Positions 10,761-24,822 of a stretch of 64,000 bases of DNA are shown here, piece after piece (position 1 is the stretch's first letter; every line of letters starts with the position of its first letter). Both the position numbers and the translations under genes were made by a program. Under the pieces are notes generated by a model. It had not been told where the DNA came from, did not search any database, and was given only the letters and a program-made list of their open reading frames with translations. Origin of the DNA: Stromatinia cepivora (Eukaryota > Ascomycota > Leotiomycetes > Helotiales > Sclerotiniaceae); the NCBI GenBank assembly GCA_014898415.1, contig RCTD01000013.1, positions 310,001 to 374,000 on the forward strand. Reading direction: 5' to 3'.

Positions 10761-13744
10761 TTATTGATCCAAATCTGTTTCTATCGCTTCTCTATCAAAT
10801 TCAATAAAAGTTTCAAGTTTCTAAGAAGTATTTTCATTGTTCTTTCCATCTCTAGTCTTTTTTAGATATTTAATCGAACGCTTTGTAACGGATTTCGTAT
10901 TTGTAATCGGACTTTTTGATAATTCTTGAATATAATTTGAATAATAAATAAGGATTTTTGGTATTATAGATTTTTGCCCAATACTAAAAGGATGATTCTT
11001 TTTTTTACTGTTAGATTTCGCAAAAGGCTTTTTTATTGGAGGGCGATTTATTTATTCTTTATTTGGTTTATAATTTGTATTAAGGATTGAAGTGGTACCT
11101 TGTATTCCAAAAAATCCAGTTGGAAACGAACTGGATAATATTGTAAATTGGTTTTGAATCGGTTCTCGCTCTACAACTTCTTTTCTTTTTCTAATAAACT
11201 TTTTTGGTGTAAATTGAGGTTTTTTAGTAGGGGATTCTTTATTAATTAGATTTATGATCTCCCAATTGTTAGTGTTTTTCTTATCAAGGAATTCATTATC
11301 TTTAAGATCTTTATCGTAAAGAACTTTTTGTCTTTATAAAAATGTATTATAATCTGTAAATAATGATCAATCTCTTTATTGTTTTTCTTCATCTTGAAAT
11401 ATTTCAAATTAGATGATCAGATCCGTTATTACAAGATTATGTCATTGTTTATATCAAAACTCGAATTCATTATTATTAGTTTCGAACAATTTGTTTGTTA
11501 TTCTTTTAATAATATTAGAATCTCAAAATAAGTATTCTAAAAAAGCTATAAAAAGATAATCTTATAGAATAAAATTGATATTAAAAGAAAAGGGAGAAAA
11601 GGGTTGGGGGATATAAAGGTCTTTTCTATTAAATTCGTTTAATTCAAAGGGGATAGTTTAATTTTGAAGAGATCTTCAAAGGTTTTTGTAAAAACTATCA
11701 TTCTTTATATTCTTTTTGTCCGAAGTTATAATTAGATAAAAAATCAATATCAAAATCGATCCACAGGATCTAAAAAAACTAGTATATTTCAAAATAACAT
11801 TTAATCAAATTACAATTATTCGGAATTCAGATTTAATTAGGGTTCTTTAATGAAACTAATTCTTTTATTCAGTCTTCTAGAAAGCTTCTCTTCTTATTAC
11901 TTAATCAAGATTATATTATAATTGATAGATAAAAGAATATTTCTTTAAAAGTTTCCGAATTAAATTATTGTTATTATCTAGTTTATAAAAAGCAAGGATT
12001 TGATACTCTTTATAGAAACTTTTAATCGATTCCCTTGATTTAAAAAGATCAATTATAATAATTATTCTTTTTGAAGTTTTTTCTTATTTACCCTTAAAAA
12101 TTAAATGGAAAAGATCAAAGAAGGAATAATAAAGATTAAACTTTTTATTACAATTAAAAAAATGTAATACAAATAAAGATATTAATATAAAATGAAACTC
12201 TTTATTCTTTCGAATATAAATAACGATATATTATAAAATAGAATTGTATCTTAAAAAAAGTTGAATAATCGAAAAATAACAATTCGGAAATAGCTCTTTT
12301 TTAAAAACTCTATAAAAATATTATTTGTAGGTAATAAAAATATCTTCATAAATATTTCGCAAATCGAATCCATCTTTTTGTTCGAAGATATACTGAAACG
12401 AAGGGATGTATAGGGTAAATTGGTTTTCAAAGGATTTTCTATTTGATGGTTCTAATAAAAGAAGATTATTTTTGAAAACTTCATTAAAATCAAGGGAATA
12501 GAAGTTTTCTATAAAGCCGAATCGATTGGAGCTAAGGGTTTGCTTTAATTGTTCTAAAGTTAAGAACTAATATAAACGGAATCAAAGATAGAATATCTTT
12601 ATCAATTTTATTTTATTAATGCATTTTTGGTTCCTAACAATAGTAATCAATCTATTTTGTAGTTTTTTAACCGAAATATACTTTGACTTTAGGTTGAGGA
12701 GCTTTATCAGGATATACAAATAATATATATATAAAGCATTCATAATGATTTGCTCTCTCAATAATATAACAATTTTCCATTCTATTTGATCGATAATATA
12801 TCCATTATTCACCAAAGAGTACTATCCCTTTTCAAACTGGTAGTTTAAATCGCAAAAACAACTTTTCAGCTTTTATAAAGAATTTAAAACCGTTTTAAAA
12901 TTATCGGAGGTTAAATTATTATTGTTTGAAACAAACTCAGTATTATAATCAGCTATACAATGATGAAGTATGAATCTATTTAGAATAGATAGATAAAAAG
13001 GGGCTTTTTTCGAGAGATCAAAATAATAACCTTTTTTTTTCTATTTATCGATATTTATGGCTATAGACTCCGAAATTGATATAATCGCTTAGGAATAAAA
13101 AAATCGGCATATATAAGAGGTATTTGATATGATAATTATTTTCAATTGTTTTTTAATATTAAATTCCTTTTTATTATTATCATTATTGAGGGATACCGGG
13201 GTAATTTCCATGGTAGTTATTTCGCGAATAAACTTATTCCTTTGTTAAACTTCGAAAGGATTTTCGTTTTCATAATATTCTTTTAGAAATCCGAGATTAT
13301 CAAAAATAAATCTATAGATTCTGAGAATAGGATTCTGTACAAGATTATAAGGGAAAGGTGATCAATCTTTTTTGTTCTTTGTATTGATTTTTATAATAAA
13401 CTTATATATAATATAGAAATCTATAGAACTATACTTTTTGATTCCTTTACCTTATTTTCATACAAAGCGTTCGGTTATATATCTGTTCAGAAACTTTATA
13501 AGGATTTAAGGACTGAAGCGAAAAATATAATAAAATATATCCATTCTTATTGAAATACCATTTAAACTTATATCCTCCGATCAAAAATGAACAAAAACTT
13601 TTCCTTAGGCGATTGTCCAAATTCTTTCGAGATTTTTAAAATCTTCTTTAGCTTTATTATAATATTATTCAACAAATTGAATTGTATTATTATTCTTAAT
13701 AAAATAATCAATTTTGAAGAGATCAATTGCTTTATAAAGCTTTT
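10761..13744 (-). pseudogene. third ORF of Gypsy family H, copy H1
   Basis: On minus, one reading frame can be followed for almost 3 kb, broken mainly by stops at positions that are Trp, Gln or Arg codons in H2. The terminal stop TAA is at 10761-10763. Segments shared with H2 include LYIYYLYILIKLLNLKSKYI (H2: LYIYYLYVLAKLFDLKSKYV) and FEQKDGFDLRNIYE. The C-terminal part is Lys/Ser-rich. I recognise no known domain. It lies downstream of pol, between the integrase end and the 3' LTR. Confidence 0.6.
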
Positions 13745-15206
13745 TGTCACGAATCGTGAACCACGGGAGGCTAACCATATGATACCTCTTATCTCCTATA
13801 TCAATTAATGAGCTGATCGTCCGTATACATATATTACGATTCATACGATTTAGTATAATAAAATGATGATCCTAATAATATATATATACAGCCCCGCAGT
13901 TCACGAATAGGTATTTGTATATATATATCTAATCGCTCTTTATGAACTATAATTCTTCAATTGTAGATTCTAAAGAATATAATTGATCCTGTTTATTCAA
14001 TTCTATTATGGTTTTTGTATATTACATTATCTACAATTTATTTACAAGTGTTCGGTTATCTAATAATATCCCAAATAATACTTTACTTTAATAATATCTC
14101 CTTAGATGAACTTTTACAAATGTTACACCCAAAAAAAGAAGATCTATTCCGATCTAATCGATGAAGATATAAACATTTTTAGAAATATATCATCACTTTC
14201 ATAATACAACGAATTCCTTCTTTATATACTTCAAACCTTCGAAAGTATATTCTAAGGAATCCTCTCTTTCTCCTCAATTATTTCAACAATTCTTCGAAGA
14301 AAATATAAATACAGGATTGGATAATATTATTATTGGAAAAAAGAAAACTAGTGAAAAGAAAATTCCAATATATGAAATCGATATTCCCAACAGTTTAATT
14401 GCTTCTTCGGAATTATTATTACAATTATAAAATCTCTATATAATGGTTATAAATTTGAAAAAGGAGAATCAACAATTGAAAATTATAATAATAATAAGTT
14501 CTGCAATAATGCAATCTTTTTTTAAATCCCAAATGATATTTATATAAGTATTTAAATCAATAATAATACTTAGGATTTCTCTTATTCCTTTAATCAAAAT
14601 CCAAGGACCTTTATCCAAGTAAACTCGAAGATCCTGAAGTCAAAGGAAGAAAACTTTGATTAGACGATTTGATCATTCAGGGCTCTTCGATGAATCTCCT
14701 TTTTTTTCAGAAAATGATGATCTATTTAATAATCAGGGGTCTTTTTATTCAAAAAACCGATCTAATTGATTAAGATTGTATTCCTATATCAATTATAATT
14801 TGCAGTAAAATATATATATATCAAAACCTACAAATTTTATTATTAAACTTAATGATAATATTGAATCTAAAGTTAATTTGTGGTAATTATTGATTATAAA
14901 ACAATTTGAACTATATATTATATTATTTAAAAATGAAATACAATACTGTGTATATATAATCGATCAAATCAAATCAAAAGTATAAACATATTGTTATACT
15001 TTTTACATACGAATACTCCGATTCATAATATTCGAATTAATCGAATAGCTTGTAGCGATCTATCGGAACCCAACCGAAATCGATGATGTTCGTTTTCAAT
15101 ACGAGATATAGATCATATCTAATACAACTCGATATAACAACTTCCTAGAATGATATAGGAAATTCAGATTATTTATTATCCAAATAAAGATTACTAATAA
15201 TAAAGT
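13745..15206 (+). mobile_element. unclassified repeat I, first part
   Basis: An abrupt break in H1 homology at 13744/13745 is followed by TGTCACGAATCGTGAACC, a terminus resembling a fungal LTR. A plus-strand frame between about 14200 and 14500 is open for long stretches (SPQLFQQFFEENINTGLD, later KKKTSEKKIPIYEIDIPNSL). Further stretches near 15040-15190 could be gag-like. It is interrupted exactly at 15206/15207 by G2, and the AAAGT duplication proves continuation at 34693. I found no second copy in the window and no polymerase motif, so the class is uncertain. Confidence 0.45.
13753..13908. repeat. imperfect inverted repeat at the end of repeat I
   Basis: ATCGTGAACCACGGG (13753-13767) faces CCCCGCAGTTCACGAAT (13892-13908) in inverted orientation. 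About 13 of 17 positions match, and most mismatches are C/T or G/A. The loop is about 125 bases. Confidence 0.45.
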
Positions 15207-15515
15207 TGTCACGGAAAGCCCCGCAATCCCCTGTATCTTATGAAGGATCAAAGTATATGCTTTCCAATCGGAATGAAGGATCTATTAGCCCTTACTAATC
15301 CATCAATTGATAAAGTGATCCTAATATACTAATAAACAAAGATCTAGTTTAATTAAAGTATATATCGGCTAGATGATTATTTATTTGTTTTATATATACA
15401 GCTCTTGATTTATATAATCAAGGGCAAATCATTGAATTCTTTTATTCTATTAATCATATATATTATCTATTTAACGATCCCTGAAAGAACTATATAATTA
15501 TATTATCTTATGATA
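15207..15515 (+). repeat. 309-bp 5' LTR of G2
   Basis: It begins TGTCACGGAAAGCCCCGCAA and ends TCTTATGATA. Termini TGTCAC and GTGATA (GTGACA before mutation) form a short inverted repeat. Confidence 0.9.
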
Positions 15516-15533
15516 ATTATGAACTTGATAACT
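15516..15533 (+). promoter_or_regulatory. primer-binding site of G2
   Basis: ATTATGAACTTGATAACT follows the LTR directly. The equivalent in G3 (50362) is ATTATAAGCTCGATAGCT and in G1 GTTATAAATCTAATAGCC. The combined ancestral form GTTATGAGCCCGATAGC contains GTTATGAGCCC, the complement of the initiator tRNA-Met anticodon stem-loop. The reconstruction is inference. Confidence 0.45.
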
Positions 15534-17031
15534 TTTAAATCTATACAATTTCCTATTCGATGATTATTAAATACTTAAGGGATTATTCTTAAAATATTAT
15601 TTCTATTTTATTTATAATTTAATATTTATATTAATTCAATTATCTTTATTCAATATAACAAAAGATCAAAACGATCTTTTTTTTACAATTTATATTCAAT
15701 GGCCGGAATAGTATTTATACTTGAAAAATAAATATTAAATTTAAGGAATCTGGGATTCAATCAATTCAAAGAACAATCCATTTATTTCCATATCAATAAT
15801 ATCTATTTCAAACTTTGATCTGACAAGTAAACTTATTTATATTCAAATCGATTGATTTTCAATCAAATTATTTGTTTTATCTTTTACTATCAATCTTCAA
15901 ACCAAATATAATCAAAAGAAATAAACTCAATACCAAAAGGAATTTTCGGAATATCTTATAACAATTCAATCTAGGGAAAATGCTAATAGAGATATAAAGA
16001 TAAAAGATTTTGATGATAATATATCAGGATTTATTTTTAGTAAATCTATTATTCCATTCCTAATTATTTTCCAAAAAATCTTCTCTGAACTTGTCTTTCT
16101 CCAATTGGAGTATCGATATCAATAATAAAAATATATATAGAATCATAAAGTTTTTAGGAACATTTATGAGTAAATCGAATCGTTAATTGATCAAGTACAT
16201 TTTATGGAATTATCCATTCTCAATTAGGGTATTATAACTCTTCCATTCAAGATGATTATCAATGTACTCAAAAAGAAACTCGCATTTATAGTACCTATTG
16301 CTAAGCTCGTAATACTACAAAAATATCGGTCTATTCTAATATAAACCTCATTCGATAGAATCAATTTTATCAAATAGCACAGAAATTAGATTATAGTTTA
16401 TATTAAAACTTTTATATATAAAATCATTGAAATATAGAATGAAATTGTTATTAATACTTTTCTATAAACTATTAATATTAGGATACTTTCAATTTAGGCA
16501 AATATTATAATTATATAAATCGAAATAAATAATCAGTTTGGATTATTTAATCTTTTATTCAAACAATTTGGAAATGTTTTTGGAGAATTAATCTTTCAGG
16601 ATTTTATTTCCTTAAAAACTAAAGAAGAAGTATATTCTATATTTACCTTTTTTCAAAATAATAAAAAATCTAAAAAGAATAAAAAGAGTATCAATTCTGG
16701 AAGCAATTAAGGGATCAAAAAGATTTGGGAATATCTTTGTAGAATTAAATCTGAATAGAATAATAGGATTGATTATAATTATACTGTATATAATTGTAAA
16801 GCTATAGAGTTAATATTCATTAAAAGGATCAATCCATCATTCAAAAGGGTATTCAATGAAAATGAATTATAAGCAATTAAGGATTGAATAAGATTGTATT
16901 CATGAAAGCAATTTCATTTTGATTGAATCAAAAGGAAATGAATGAAAGATTCTATTGATCCTTCAGGATCTTGAATCAATGCTGTTATTTTGAATACTCG
17001 ATATAATTAATCAAGGGTATACTTTATAATA
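15534..17031 (+). pseudogene. gag region of G2, decayed
   Basis: These 1.5 kb lie between the primer-binding site and protease, where a Copia gag belongs. Fragments can be read (near 16640-16720 a Lys/Asn/Ser-rich stretch; near 16760-16800 NYTVYNCKAI, possibly a zinc-knuckle remnant), but stops are frequent and no full domain can be delimited. The same region is present in G3 at 50362-51771. Confidence 0.4.
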
Positions 17032-20000
17032 ATGAAAGTATATCATTTATTCAATAATACTTTGCTCGATAATTGTAATATTATATATATCATGAACGAT
17101 ATATCTCTATTAGATAATCATCGATATCGATTATCCGATCTCAATGATCTTATAGAAACAAATACTTTCAGCTTCCAAATCCTAGGACACAGGATTCGTA
17201 TTATTAAAAGGATCATCAAAAGAAAAGATTATCCTAATAATGATTTGATCTTGAACAATATAGTATTTATTCCTGATTTTCATATTAATATTGTTTTGGA
17301 GGTTCGATTAAAGAAAGCCGGCCTATAGTTTTCAGGATATAACTGTATTTTTTATAAAGGAAATCATACAAATAATATAGTAATTGTTTAATACATTTAT
17401 ACTGAAAATCTTGTATTTTTAGAACACAAACCATTTTCTATTTATTCGAGCATTCTTTTATTTATTCCTATAAACAATCCTTCTATAATATATCCAATAA
17501 TAAACAGAAAAATAAACAAAGCATTTTATTATTCTTGTAATCCATTTTTCCCAAAAAAAGATACAAATGAAATATAGCATAAATACTTTGAGTATTTGGG
17601 AAAGGAAGCTTTTGAACATTTAGTATTTGTAATACAAAATATCAAAATAAAAGGTATTATTTATTCCAATTGTGTCGATTATATTCGTATTTATATAAAG
17701 CAAATCATTTCTTGTGTTTCAAATAATCATTAGTTATTTCGGTTTTTCTATAAAATCCAATAGGATCTTTTTGATTTCGATAAAGAGTATAATAATATAT
17801 TATAGTTTCTATTAATCAAAAAAATATATTATAATAAGATCTTTTTATATCCAATCTATTATAAAATATATAACAAAGTATTTGTAATTATCTAAAGTTT
17901 TGTAATCTAGATTCATTGTAAGTATAATTTAGGGATTATAATAATCAAATAGAATAATAATACATTCATCATTGAAATTATAAGAGCAACATTATTTGAG
18001 AAATGAATCAAATAAGAAAATATCGAATTCGAACTATCCCTATCTTATATATATAAACCCAATAAAGGATTAGAATATATAAAACAAAAAATAATCATAA
18101 AACAAATAAAAATACAAATTACAATAGATTTACCGAACAAATTATAAATGGAAATAATGCAAACTGTTATTTATCTATATAAAATAAATTCTTTGAAAAT
18201 CAAATCCTTTAAATCGTTTAATGAGGTATTCGATATATAGTTCTATAATTACTTTCGCAAAGATAATCTTTTGTTCGTAGAGAAAATATCTAATAATCTC
18301 TGTTCTAATTGGAATAGAATTTATAGATATGAATATTGAACTTACTTTTTGGATAAAAACAGAGAAATTGGAATTAATAGGAAATGGTACAAAACCAATC
18401 TTTAAGTATATATTGGATATTTAATAAACTATATTTCAAATATATTGATCTATTATATATGAATATCTAAGTTCAATAGAGTTATTATTATTCGAAATAT
18501 AATGTTCAATAAGGAATTTATTTATTGTATGGATTCCATTAATCGAATAATCGATATTTATATTACAAAAAAGCTTAAACAATTTACTAAAATCTTTAAC
18601 CTATAAGATTATATCAAAATAGATGGGACAATTATTCAAAACGAGAATAATCATAAGGATTTCATTTATCTACCTATTTTTATAGATCGAAAAATCCTTG
18701 ATTCATTTATTAAGTATATTTCAGATTTATTGTTTATAAATGAATTGGTTTTGAAGGTAGATATAAATCTAAAAGATGATAATAGGAATAAAGAAATCGA
18801 TCTAGAATTATCCAATTTATTTAATCCTTCAGATAATGAGAATAAAATATATAATAAAGATATACAAATATTAATCGATTCTTTTATTAAAGAAATTAAA
18901 GAAATCGACTTTTTTATTAAAAAACAATTACATTTTGTAGATAAAGATGTTAATATTGTTTAAAAAAATGCTCATAATAATAATATAGATTCCAATTTTA
19001 TCGAATATATTGATATAGGGAATATAGAGTATGAATCTATTAATTATATTATTGAAATTCTTTATAATATATACAAAAATGATTTAGAAATTGTTTCAAT
19101 TGATCAACCTTAATATTCCAAAAGGAAATATATATATTGAAATAATCAATCAAAGTATTTCATAAAGGAAATCCAGTCATTACAAAGATTACTGTATCCT
19201 ATATATTCATTTGATCGATTTATAAAGAATTTATAGATTTATGATCTTAAATAAATACTTAAAAGAATTCATATTATAAAGATTGAAATACCCAGGACTC
19301 AGATCAATCCATTTGAATTTTAATTATACAATTATCATTTAGAATCATTTCTTTTCTGGGAATCATCTGACTTTTGTATTTTAAAGTAATCAATATATAT
19401 ATAAAGGCAATTATACTTATAGTAACATTATTAAGGGAATAATTCCAATATTGGATTTTATATAGGAATTGTTATATTTCAAAGAACAGATTTAATAGGA
19501 TTATTTTGTTTAAACAATTTTTATTTTATATTTTGATTTGATCAATAAGGAATGAATAAAATGAAGAAGTGTTCTCAATTTATAATAATTCATAATATAA
19601 TCATTACTGGAATTGAAACAAAACCATTATTGCCTTTTATTTGGTCTACAATCAATAGATTACAAATAATACTATTTTTTCGAATTCATATATTTACAGT
19701 TTCAAAATTACTTCGTTTTTATTATCAATTAGAAGATCATCAAATAAAATATTAATTCAAATAGGATTATGATTTTAAAGTTAATAATCTTAAGGCTAAG
19801 AAAATCTGATATAAAATCGATTCTGAATCAGAATCTTCAAAATCAATTCCCTTTCAATAAATATTTATATATAAATATGATAATCAAGGTTTAATTATTT
19901 ATTATTGTTTATATTTAATAATATAAGAAGATCTCTAGATTAAGAATACTATTGAAATTATTTATATTACTATATTAATAAACCGATTATTCCGAATCAT

Positions 20001-21173
20001 AATAACAATTATCGTTAAATATAATCTCGAAATAAAGCAATATAATATAATCAACATTTTCATCAATACTTTATATAATCCTTTTAGTATCTCAATTATA
20101 TATTATCTATTTAATAGATACAAAATCCCAAACAAAAATGTTATAATCGATCGAACTTTATATAATCTATAAGATTCCCTAATTATATAATTTAAGGATT
20201 TTATTCGGACATTCAAGAAACTAGGATTGGTATAATACAAAAAAGAACTATATTTATATATTAACCCAGAATACATTATTATAATTCTTTTCTTCATAAA
20301 CAATATTCAGATCATTTATTATAAGAAAAACGAATCAACTACCACAAAAATCATCAAAAAAATCAAAGTTGTATATAAGCTATAAGATCTAAAAAACATT
20401 AAATAATTTCTGAATATATATATATTTTATAATCGATCCAAAAAAAAGTTGTGATTAGTTTATAATATATATATTGAAAAGATTGTTAAGAAATTCAAAA
20501 TAACAAACAGAACAACAAGTATACTATTCCCGATAATAGTATTTCGGAAAAATCAGGGTCAAACTCCTATATATATTATAAAAATATATCAAAAGAAAAT
20601 AGACTCAATATTATATACTATAATCATTATAAAAGCGGATATATTATTCATTATTTTATAATTGAACCATTATTTGATCAATTTATCGAACAATTATATG
20701 AAAACTGTTGATCATTGTTTATAATATTTATAGAATATAAGATATTTTATAATCCAATATAATAATGATCAAATACCACAATTTCTCATCTTCTCAAACA
20801 CTTTTTTTGCAAATAATCCAGATATTCATTAATTATCCCAAAAATATATTATATTCTTTTTTAATAACTTAATTATATAAAAAACATTTAAATAAGATAT
20901 TATAATTATTTTAATTACTAAAACAAAACTTCTCGGAATCGAGTATATATCAAAAAAAATTATAACAATCTTATATTTCTTAAAAGAGATTAATCTAATA
21001 ATGAAAAAGTCTATAATGATCTTTTACGATAATCAACAAACGATTAGATTGATGATTAATAAGAACGAATGGATCATTATAAAATTATATCATATTGATA
21101 TCCAAAATATATGGTTATATTAAGAATATTCAAAAAGGAACTTTTATATAACCTATCTATTGATTATTGATAT
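17032..21173 (+). pseudogene. Copia pol relic of G2 (protease to RNase H)
   Basis: Protease region: open piece 17032-17328 with NNTLLDNCNIIYIMNDISLL, in which DNC stands where Copia proteases have DSG, and ILNNIVFIPDFHINIVLE like the VxYVPxLxxNLLS segment. Pre-integrase zinc region near 17560-17720 (HKYFEYLGKEAFEHLVF then NCVDY). Linker 18730-18963. Reverse transcriptase 19552-20330, with KQYNIINIFINTLY and catalytic FINN where family members have F[VI]DD. RNase H 20440-21173. Stops are mostly at former Trp/Gln/Arg codons. The last codons lie beyond H2 at 32392-32468. Confidence 0.7.
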
Positions 21174-21464
21174 TGTGAAAGAGGTAGGTCGAGATACGTG
21201 CGTCCCGATAGCACGCTGCAAGGGGAAATGGGAATTGGAATTGATCAGATTACATTGTAGAGGCTTCAAATAGTAAAACTAGTAAGTTTAGATAATGGTT
21301 TGGGTTGTATATAAATGGGGTACAAAAAGACTAATGGAAAATGATTGATTTCTTTCAAGGAAAAAGGAGCAGAGCCCTCTCTTATATCTAACTATGAAGA
21401 GTTATATAACCATATAACTACGAACTAGCTATATGTTAGGTTTTGATATCCCAATTTTCTTATA
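21174..21464 (-). repeat. 291-bp 3' LTR of H2
   Basis: On plus it runs from TGTGAAAGAGGTAGGTCGAG to TTTTCTTATA. It is less eroded at its outer end than the partner at 32101-32391. Confidence 0.9.
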
Positions 21465-21480
21465 CCCTTCCCCTCCCTGA
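21465..21480 (-). promoter_or_regulatory. polypurine tract of H2
   Basis: Read on minus, CAGGGAGGGGAAGGG directly precedes the 3' LTR. It is one of the most G-rich tracts of the AT-rich block and fixes the element's direction as minus. Confidence 0.75.
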
Positions 21481-21636
21481 AATATATATTCTATTTAGCC
21501 TCAGGATAGCTACAAAAAATAAAAACTAATAAGATCAAAAAACAATTAAGTTAGGAAAAGCTAATTAGAGTATCAGCAAACTAGGGCAGTAAATAATTTT
21601 TAAGATTGTCTTAAAAAAACAGTATACTCTAGATTC

Positions 21637-24600
21637 TTATTGATTCAAATTTGCTTTTATCGTTTTTTTACCAAATTTGATAAAAGTTTTAAATTCTTGA
21701 AAAGCATTTTTATTATTTTTTCTATCTCTAGTCTTTCTTGAATATTTAATTGGATACCTTATAATAGATTTTATATTTATAATCAGACTTTTTGATAATT
21801 CCTAAATGTAATTTGAATAATAAGTAAAAACTTTTAGTATTACAGATTTTTGTTTAATACTAAAGAAATGATTTTTTCTCTTATTATTAGATTTCACAAG
21901 AGGCTTCCTTACTAAAGAGCGATTTATCTATTCTCTATCTAACTCACAATCTACATCAGGGATTAAAACGATATCTTATATTCCAGAAAATCCAATTGAA
22001 GATAGACTGGATAGTATTACAAATTAATTCTGAATCAATTCTTGCCCCATAATTTTTTTTCCTTTTCTAATAAACTTCTTTAATATAGATTGAGGTTTCC
22101 CAGTAGGGGATTTTCTATCAACTAAATTCATGATCTCCCAATTGCCAGTGTTTTCCTTATCAAGGAATTCATCATCTTTGAGATCCTTATTACGAAAAGC
22201 TTTTTGTCTTTATAAAGGTATATCATAACCTACAAATAATGATCGATTTTTCCATTACTTTTCCTTGTTTTGAAACATTTCAAATTGGATAACCAGATCC
22301 GTTATTACAAGATTATATTATCGTTTATATCAAAACTCGAATTCATTATTGTTGGTTTCGAGTAATCTATTTATTATTCTCTTTACAATATTAGAATCCC
22401 AAGATAAGTATCTTAAAAGGGCTATAGAAAGATAATTTTGTAGAACAAAATTGATATTAAAAGAAAAGGATCGGGGGATATAAAGGCTTTTTTCATTAAA
22501 TTTATTTAATTCAAAGAGGATAATCTGATTTTGAAGAGATCTCTGAAGGTTTTTGTAAAAACTACCATCCTCCATATTCTTTTCGTCCAAAGTTATAACT
22601 AGATAGAAGATCGATACCAAAATCGATCTACAGAATCCAGAAAAACCGGTATATCTCAAAATAGCATCTGATCGAATTACAATTGCTCGGAATTCAGATC
22701 TAATCAAAGTTCTTTAACGAAACTGATTCTTTTATTCGGCCTTCTAAAAAGCTTCCCTCCTTATTGCCTAATTAAAATTATATTATAATTAATAAATGAA
22801 AGAATATTTCTTTAAAAATTCCCGAATTAAATTATTGTTGTTATCTAATTCATAAAAAACAAGGATTTGATACTTTTTATAAAAGCTTTTAATCGATTCC
22901 CTTGATTTAAAAAGATCGATCACGATAATCACTCTTTTTGAAACTTCTTCTTGTTTATCTTTAAAAATTAAATAGAAAAGATTAAAGAAAAAATAATAAA
23001 GATTAAACTTCTTATTATAATCAGAAAAACATAATATAAATAAAGGTATTGATACAAAACAGAACTCTTTATTTTTCTGAATATAAATAACAGTATATTA
23101 TAAAACAGGATTGTATCTTAAGAAAAGTTGAATGATTGAAAAATAGCAATTTGGAAATGGGCTTTTTTTAAAGATTCTACAGAAATACTATTTATAAATA
23201 ATGAAAACATTTTCATAAATATTTTGTAAATCGAATCCATCTTTTTGTTCGAAGATGTATTGAAATAAAGGGATATATAAGGTAAATTGATTCTCAAAGG
23301 ATTCTTTGTTTAGTAATCTTAATAGAAGAAGATTATCTTTAAGAGTTTCGTTAAAATTAAGAGAATAGAAGCTCCCTATTGAATCGAATCGATTAGGGCT
23401 AAAGATTTGCTTTGACTATTCCAGAACTAAAAACTGATACAGACGGAACCAAAAATAGAATACCTCTATCAACCTTATTTCGTCAATGCACTTTCGATTC
23501 CTGACAACAATAACCAATCTGTTTCATAATTCCTTAATTAAAACATACTTCGACTTTAAATCGAAAAGCTTTGCCAAAACATACAAATAATATATATATA
23601 AAGTATCCATAATGATTTACTCTCCCAACAATACAATAACTTTCCACCCTACTTAATCGGCAATATATCCGTTATCCATCAAAAAGTATTATCTCTCTTC
23701 AAACTAATAATCTAAATCGCAAGAACAGTTTTTCAATTCCTATAAAGAATTTAAGATTATCTTAAAATTATCAGAGATTGAATTGTTATCATTTGAAACA
23801 AATTCAGCATTATAATCAATTGCATAACGACGAAATACGAATCTGTTCAGAATAAATAAATGAAAAAAGACTTTTTTCGAGAAATCAAAATGATAATCTT
23901 TCTTTTCCCATTTGTCGATATTCGCAACTACAAATTCCGAAATTGATACAATCACTTGGGAATGAAAAAGTCGGCATACATAAAGAATATCTGATATAGT
24001 AATTATTTCTAATCGTTTTTTAATATTAGGTTCCTTTTCATCATTATCATTGTTGAGGGATATCGGAGCAATTTCTATAATAATCATTATACAAATAGGC
24101 TTATCCCTTTATTAAACTTCGAAAAGATTTTCGCCTTTACAATATTCTCTCAAAAATCTAAGGTTATCGAGAATAAATCTACAAATTCTAAAGATAGGAT
24201 TCTGTACAAAATTATAAAGGAAAGATATCCAATCTTTCTTATTCTTTATATCGGTTTTCATAATGAATTTATATATAATACGGAAATCTATAGGGCTATA
24301 CTTTTTGACTTTCTTGTTTTTCTTTTGTATAAAGCGTTCAGTTATATATCCGTTCAAAAACTTCATAAGGATTTAAGGGCTGAAATAAAAAGTATAATAG
24401 ATTATATCTGTTCTTATTAAAGCATTATTTAAACTTATATTTTCCAATCAAAAATAAACAAAAGTTTTTCCTTGAATAGTTATCCAAATTCTTTCGAGAT
24501 TTTTAAAATCTTCTTTAGCTTTATTATAACATTATTCAATAAATTAAATTGTATTGTTGTTCTTAACAAAATAATCGATCTTAGAAAAACCAATTGTTTT

Positions 24601-24822
24601 ATAAAGCTTTTGATCTTCGATTTAATCTTTTATTTCATTTGTAAAGTCTTCAATAAAGTTAGTAATACTTATAGAGTAATTGAGCTATTGTTCAAGAATA
24701 TTGTATTTTTCCTTAATTTCAAGAGTTTTAATAAATGTGAATACTTCGATTTCGCTATTAAAAGAATAATTCTTATATCGAACAAAAAAAGGGATATTAT
24801 TATTAATAGAATGGAAAGTCAT
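21637..24822 (-). pseudogene. large third ORF of Gypsy family H, copy H2
   Basis: From a candidate ATG at 24820-24822 one frame can be read to a TAA at 21637-21639, about 1062 codons, interrupted by stops mostly at former Trp, Gln or Arg codons. Open pieces include 24366-24112, 24087-23740 and 22707-22330. It is mixed hydrophobic/charged with no clear signal peptide; a central aromatic stretch reads FFHLFILNRFVFRRYAI, and the C-terminus is Ser/Lys/Thr-rich. H1 (10761-13744) carries the same frame. I recognise no domain, so its function is unknown. It lies downstream of integrase on the same strand and could have been expressed by readthrough, internal initiation or splicing. Confidence 0.6.

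Larger units (their letters stand above)
10297..13744 (-). mobile_element. Ty3/Gypsy element H1, 3' part
   Basis: H1 matches H2 from its 3' LTR (10297-10588) through the third ORF, on the same strand. It is interrupted at 13744/13745 by repeat I. Pol and gag are not present in the window, so this is the 3' 3.4 kb of an element of about 11 kb. A purine-rich tract on minus next to the LTR (about 10589-10603) is the decayed equivalent of the H2 polypurine tract. Confidence 0.8.

Noticed and set aside
20103..20303. Minus-strand ORF of 66 codons, and its counterpart at 2167-2370 plus
   Set aside because: Both are antisense to the reverse transcriptase of G2 and G1; the true frame reads through the catalytic FINN segment.
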